Origin: Rikenellaceae bacterium
Lineage (GTDB): Bacteria; Bacteroidota; Bacteroidia; Bacteroidales; Rikenellaceae
Direction: 5' to 3'
DNA: 64,000 nt
NCBI GenBank assembly: GCA_017463585.1
Contig: JAFTOX010000024.1
Location: 30,760-94,759 of the forward strand
Shown here: positions 61,966 to 64,000 of the stretch, piece by piece
Numbering within the stretch: position 1 is the first letter of the stretch
Layout of the letters: every line of letters begins with the position of its first letter
Made by a program: the position numbers and the translations under genes
Notes under the pieces: model-generated
The model's database searches: none
The model's input: only the letters and a program-made list of their open reading frames with translations
What the model was told of the DNA's origin: nothing

Positions 61966-62771
61966 CCCCTGCGGACTACATATCTATAAATGGTGCGCTC
62001 AGCGTGCCCACGACCTCGATTGATACATTCGAACGGTTGCGTGCGGGCTATGTGCGCCAAGATATGCGTGTCCGCGACCGTCGCCCGCTGCACGTGGCTG
62101 CTCACCTTGCGTTGCTCGGCCGAGCATTCGAGCGCGTCTATGGTCGTTGTGTGGTCCTTTCGCCCGCAATGGTCGCGGCGTGGTGTGCCGATCTGCTCGC
62201 CCGAAATCGCTATCCCGCAAGCGGTTCGTGCCGAGTTTCGGCTCTGCTGATTCCCTCCGAACGTGGTGCAGATCTGGTGCTTGTCGGTGGCGAGATACTG
62301 CTCGACGAGGGCTACACAATTCGCCCCGTGCGACCGTCGGCTTCGGTCGATTGCTACAATGTCAGCTTCGGCAAATTGCCCACATCGGCAGCTTTCGAGG
62401 CAGCCGAGGCGGCTCTCCTGCGTGCCCGAAATCGCCTTAAAGTGCAAGGCTCACACGTGGTTTTACGCACTGACGATGAGGGAGTTATACTCTCGGCAGG
62501 CACCGCTCCGCTCTTTGCGGTTGTCGATCATACGATCTTCACTACCCCACTCGTCTATGGCGCTCCCGACACGGTCGAACGCCAACTCACCCTCGACGCC
62601 ATCGTGCGCGAGGGAATCGACGTGCGCGAGGATATCGTTTCGGTCGGCGCACTCGATCGTTACGACGAACTATTCTACGCCGATTATCGAGGTTTGACCT
62701 CAATCGAGCAGATCGAATCGACCAACTATATGTCGCTTGCGGTCGATCGCATTGTGCGCTCAATGCGCTGA
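61962..62771 (+). CDS. Aminotransferase class IV-like protein
   Basis: 269 residues, weakly like PabC/branched-chain aminotransferase fold type IV: a lysine in NVSFGKLPTSAAFEAAEAAL in the position of the PLP lysine, ...TDDEGVILSAGTAPLFAVVD, TPLVYGAPDTVERQLTLDAI and DELFYADYRGLTSIEQIE in family order. Several usual residues around the Arg-Asp and G-V-x-R motifs differ, so activity is uncertain. Overlaps holA by 4 nt, last gene of the murB run. Confidence 0.72.
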   Translation: MTPADYISINGALSVPTTSIDTFERLRAGYVRQDMRVRDRRPLHVAAHLALLGRAFERVYGRCVVLSPAMVAAWCADLLARNRYPASGSCRVSALLIPSERGADLVLVGGEILLDEGYTIRPVRPSASVDCYNVSFGKLPTSAAFEAAEAALLRARNRLKVQGSHVVLRTDDEGVILSAGTAPLFAVVDHTIFTTPLVYGAPDTVERQLTLDAIVREGIDVREDIVSVGALDRYDELFYADYRGLTSIEQIESTNYMSLAVDRIVRSMR

Positions 62772-62810
62772 TTCTCAACTTTCGAGAAACCGTTTGCTCG
62801 CCTTGTGGCA

Positions 62811-62818
62811 TATCTTTG
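62811..62818 (+). promoter_or_regulatory. -7 element for the coiled-coil protein gene
   Basis: TATCTTTG, 27 nt before the start at 62845. No TTG at the expected distance. Confidence 0.45.
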
Positions 62819-62844
62819 CAGTCAAACCAAACGACTGCAAACCT

Positions 62845-63441
62845 ATGAAAAAAACTCTCTTGATCTATGCCCTTTTGACCACCGCCCTGCTCGCATTGGC
62901 GAGTGGCGAACGTCGCCGTCTGCGCACCGAAAATCAACGCCTCGGACAGAACATCTCGACTCTCACCTCGGACGTCGAACTCTACCGCACACGAAGCGGT
63001 GCAAGCGCCGCCGAAGTACGCTCTTTACGATTGAAACAGAGTGAATTAGAACAGCTCAACGACGACCTCCGCAACCAAATCCGCGAACTTAATATCCGCC
63101 TGCGGAGGGTCAATTCGATCGCCACGGCCGCCACACAGACCGAGCTGACGTTCGAGGCCCGTCTGCCCGACTCGTTGCGCCACCGCACAATCACCGACTC
63201 GATCCGCCTACCGCTCTACGCCGACACGTGGAGCACGCTCCAAGCCACGCTCGTCGGCGATCGTATCGAGGGGCGTTTCCTCTCGGTCGACACTCTGCAC
63301 CAAGTCGTCTACCGCATTCCGCGCCGATTTCTGTTTATCCGCTACGGAACGAAGGAGCTGCGACAGGTGATCACCTCGTCAAATCCACATACACGTCTGG
63401 TCTATTCGTCGCACATTACGCTCGAACGAATGCGCGAATAG
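62845..63441 (+). CDS. Hypothetical protein with signal/anchor helix and coiled coil
   Basis: 198 residues from ATG 62845. N-terminal hydrophobic helix (residues 4-20), then a coiled coil of RLRTENQRLGQNISTLTSDV and ELEQLNDDLRNQIRELNIRL type (residues 26-87), then a beta-rich C-terminal half. The layout resembles phage spanin-like (Rz) or DUF6549-type proteins common in Bacteroidota prophages; no other phage gene is here. Anchored in the inner membrane facing the periplasm is plausible. Confidence 0.65.
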   Translation: MKKTLLIYALLTTALLALASGERRRLRTENQRLGQNISTLTSDVELYRTRSGASAAEVRSLRLKQSELEQLNDDLRNQIRELNIRLRRVNSIATAATQTELTFEARLPDSLRHRTITDSIRLPLYADTWSTLQATLVGDRIEGRFLSVDTLHQVVYRIPRRFLFIRYGTKELRQVITSSNPHTRLVYSSHITLERMRE

Positions 63442-63563
63442 CACCAAATTTAGAGGATTTTGAGCACGAAAACGACAAAAAATCATCAAAAAGCGAAGAT
63501 TTCGGCGCGAAATTTTGTGGAATTGGAAATTATGCCTATATTTGCACGCTCAATTAGGAGTAC

Positions 63564-63645
63564 GCCCAGATGGCGGAATAGGTAGACGCGTTGGTCTCAA
63601 ACACCAATGGAGAGATCCGTGCCGGTTCGATCCCGGCTCTGGGTA
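63564..63645 (+). tRNA. tRNA-Leu (anticodon CAA)
   Basis: Type II tRNA: acceptor arms GCCCAGA (63564-63570) and TCTGGGT (63638-63644, with one G-U), D arm with GGTAGACGCG, anticodon loop CTCAAAC inside TTGGT/ACCAA, a long variable arm, and a T loop TTCGATC. The anticodon CAA reads UUG. The 3' CCA is not encoded. A terminator follows. Confidence 0.9.
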
Positions 63646-63650
63646 CACGA

Positions 63651-63684
63651 AAACCCTTGTAGAACAACTTCTACGAGGGTTTTT
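63651..63684 (+). terminator. Terminator after tRNA-Leu
   Basis: AAACCCTTGTAGAA (63651-63664) pairs with TTCTACGAGGGTTT (63669-63682, one G-U), followed by T. Beyond it, two TTGGTCAC direct repeats occur near 63690-63715. Confidence 0.8.
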
Positions 63685-63851
63685 CTATTTTACCACCCTA
63701 AAGTTGGTCACTTTTGGTCACCACTTTGAAAAATGGGGTCCAAAAAAACGGCAAAAAGGGGCTGAAAAAAATGTCGGAAATTTCGCTTTTTGAGGGGAAG
63801 CAACAAATAATAATTTTTATGATAAATCCGAATTCACAATTCTGATATACT

Positions 63852-64000
63852 TCAGATGTGGGTTGCCGTTTCTAAAGCAATATAAAGTTTGTTTAAACTA
63901 TGGTTGGCATTGTTCAAGCCTTTGGCTTCATATCCATTTGTATCCAAAATGTCACCTGCTTCAAAAAAAGCATACAACTTCAAATTGTAGAAGTCGCACA
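63852..64000 (-). CDS. Partial minus-strand gene, 3' end only
   Basis: Open on the minus strand from the window edge (codon at 63998) to a TGA at 63852-63854: 48 residues, including FYNLKLYAFFEAGDILDTNG and NNANHSLNKLYIALETATHI. The sequence is A+T-richer than the rest of the window. No family recognised. Position next to tRNA-Leu suggests the end of an integrated element; the bulk of the gene lies outside. Confidence 0.5.
   Translation of the reverse strand, partial: CDFYNLKLYAFFEAGDILDTNGYEAKGLNNANHSLNKLYIALETATHI

Noticed and set aside
63515..63793. Plus-strand frame spanning tRNA-Leu
   Set aside because: It reads through the tRNA gene and its terminator.

Overview
The window is a compact, gene-dense chromosomal stretch from a member of the Bacteroidota. 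It is most likely Bacteroidales and plausibly an Alistipes-like Rikenellaceae; the genus is inference. The evidence is the recurring promoter signature (TTG about 19-21 nt upstream of TAnnTTTG), the ricT/gldH pair, lipoproteins with short SC lipobox signals, many small secreted proteins of unknown function, and a bacterial V/A-type ATPase operon in place of visible F-type genes. Most genes are G+C-rich; only the last ~200 bases and a few small secreted genes are clearly A+T-richer.

Layout. 1-1107 is the 3' end of lon. 1408-8491 holds a DUF362 lipoprotein, a BlaI/BlaR1-like regulator-protease pair, a secreted protein behind a promoter with a G9 tract, a MATE transporter and two tandem secreted paralogs. 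8561-16179 is mostly housekeeping: ricT-gldH-trmB, aspartate kinase, prolyl oligopeptidase, birA and gcvH. 16508-19628 is a duplicated two-gene cassette (outer-membrane beta-barrel plus lipoprotein). 19724-23880 carries greA, a cardiolipin synthase-like gene, a phosphodiester glycosidase and oxyR. 24224-31209 is one co-directional run, rsfS-ftsH-cdsA-psd-AI-2E transporter, ending in a reading frame that joins a complete riboflavin kinase domain to a complete S-adenosylhomocysteinase.

31574-43474 holds a DUF4435 gene divergent from a SUI1 factor plus a putative surface metallopeptidase, then PBP1A-asd-threonine aldolase, and a convergent apbE-lipid kinase-AraC run. 43715-48306 is rpsO-pnp with structured RNA leaders, then a strongly expressed-looking OmpA-like/TPR lipoprotein. 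48424-58353 (minus) has a small orphan, the seven-gene V-type ATPase operon (E, DUF2764, A, B, D, I, K) and a DUF4301 gene. 58490-62771 is murB-tilS-holA-aminotransferase IV. The window ends with a coiled-coil protein, tRNA-Leu(CAA) and the 3' end of an A+T-richer minus-strand gene that may mark the edge of an integrated element.

Points most worth a second look: the riboflavin kinase-SAH hydrolase joined frame; the duplicated barrel/lipoprotein cassette; a family of nested palindromes whose arm sequences differ while pairing is kept; the BlaR1-like protein with two plug-like repeats; a membrane-anchored HEQRH metallopeptidase-propeller-barrel protein; and a V-ATPase K subunit carrying the full Na+-ligand set. 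I found no CRISPR array, insertion sequence or rRNA gene.
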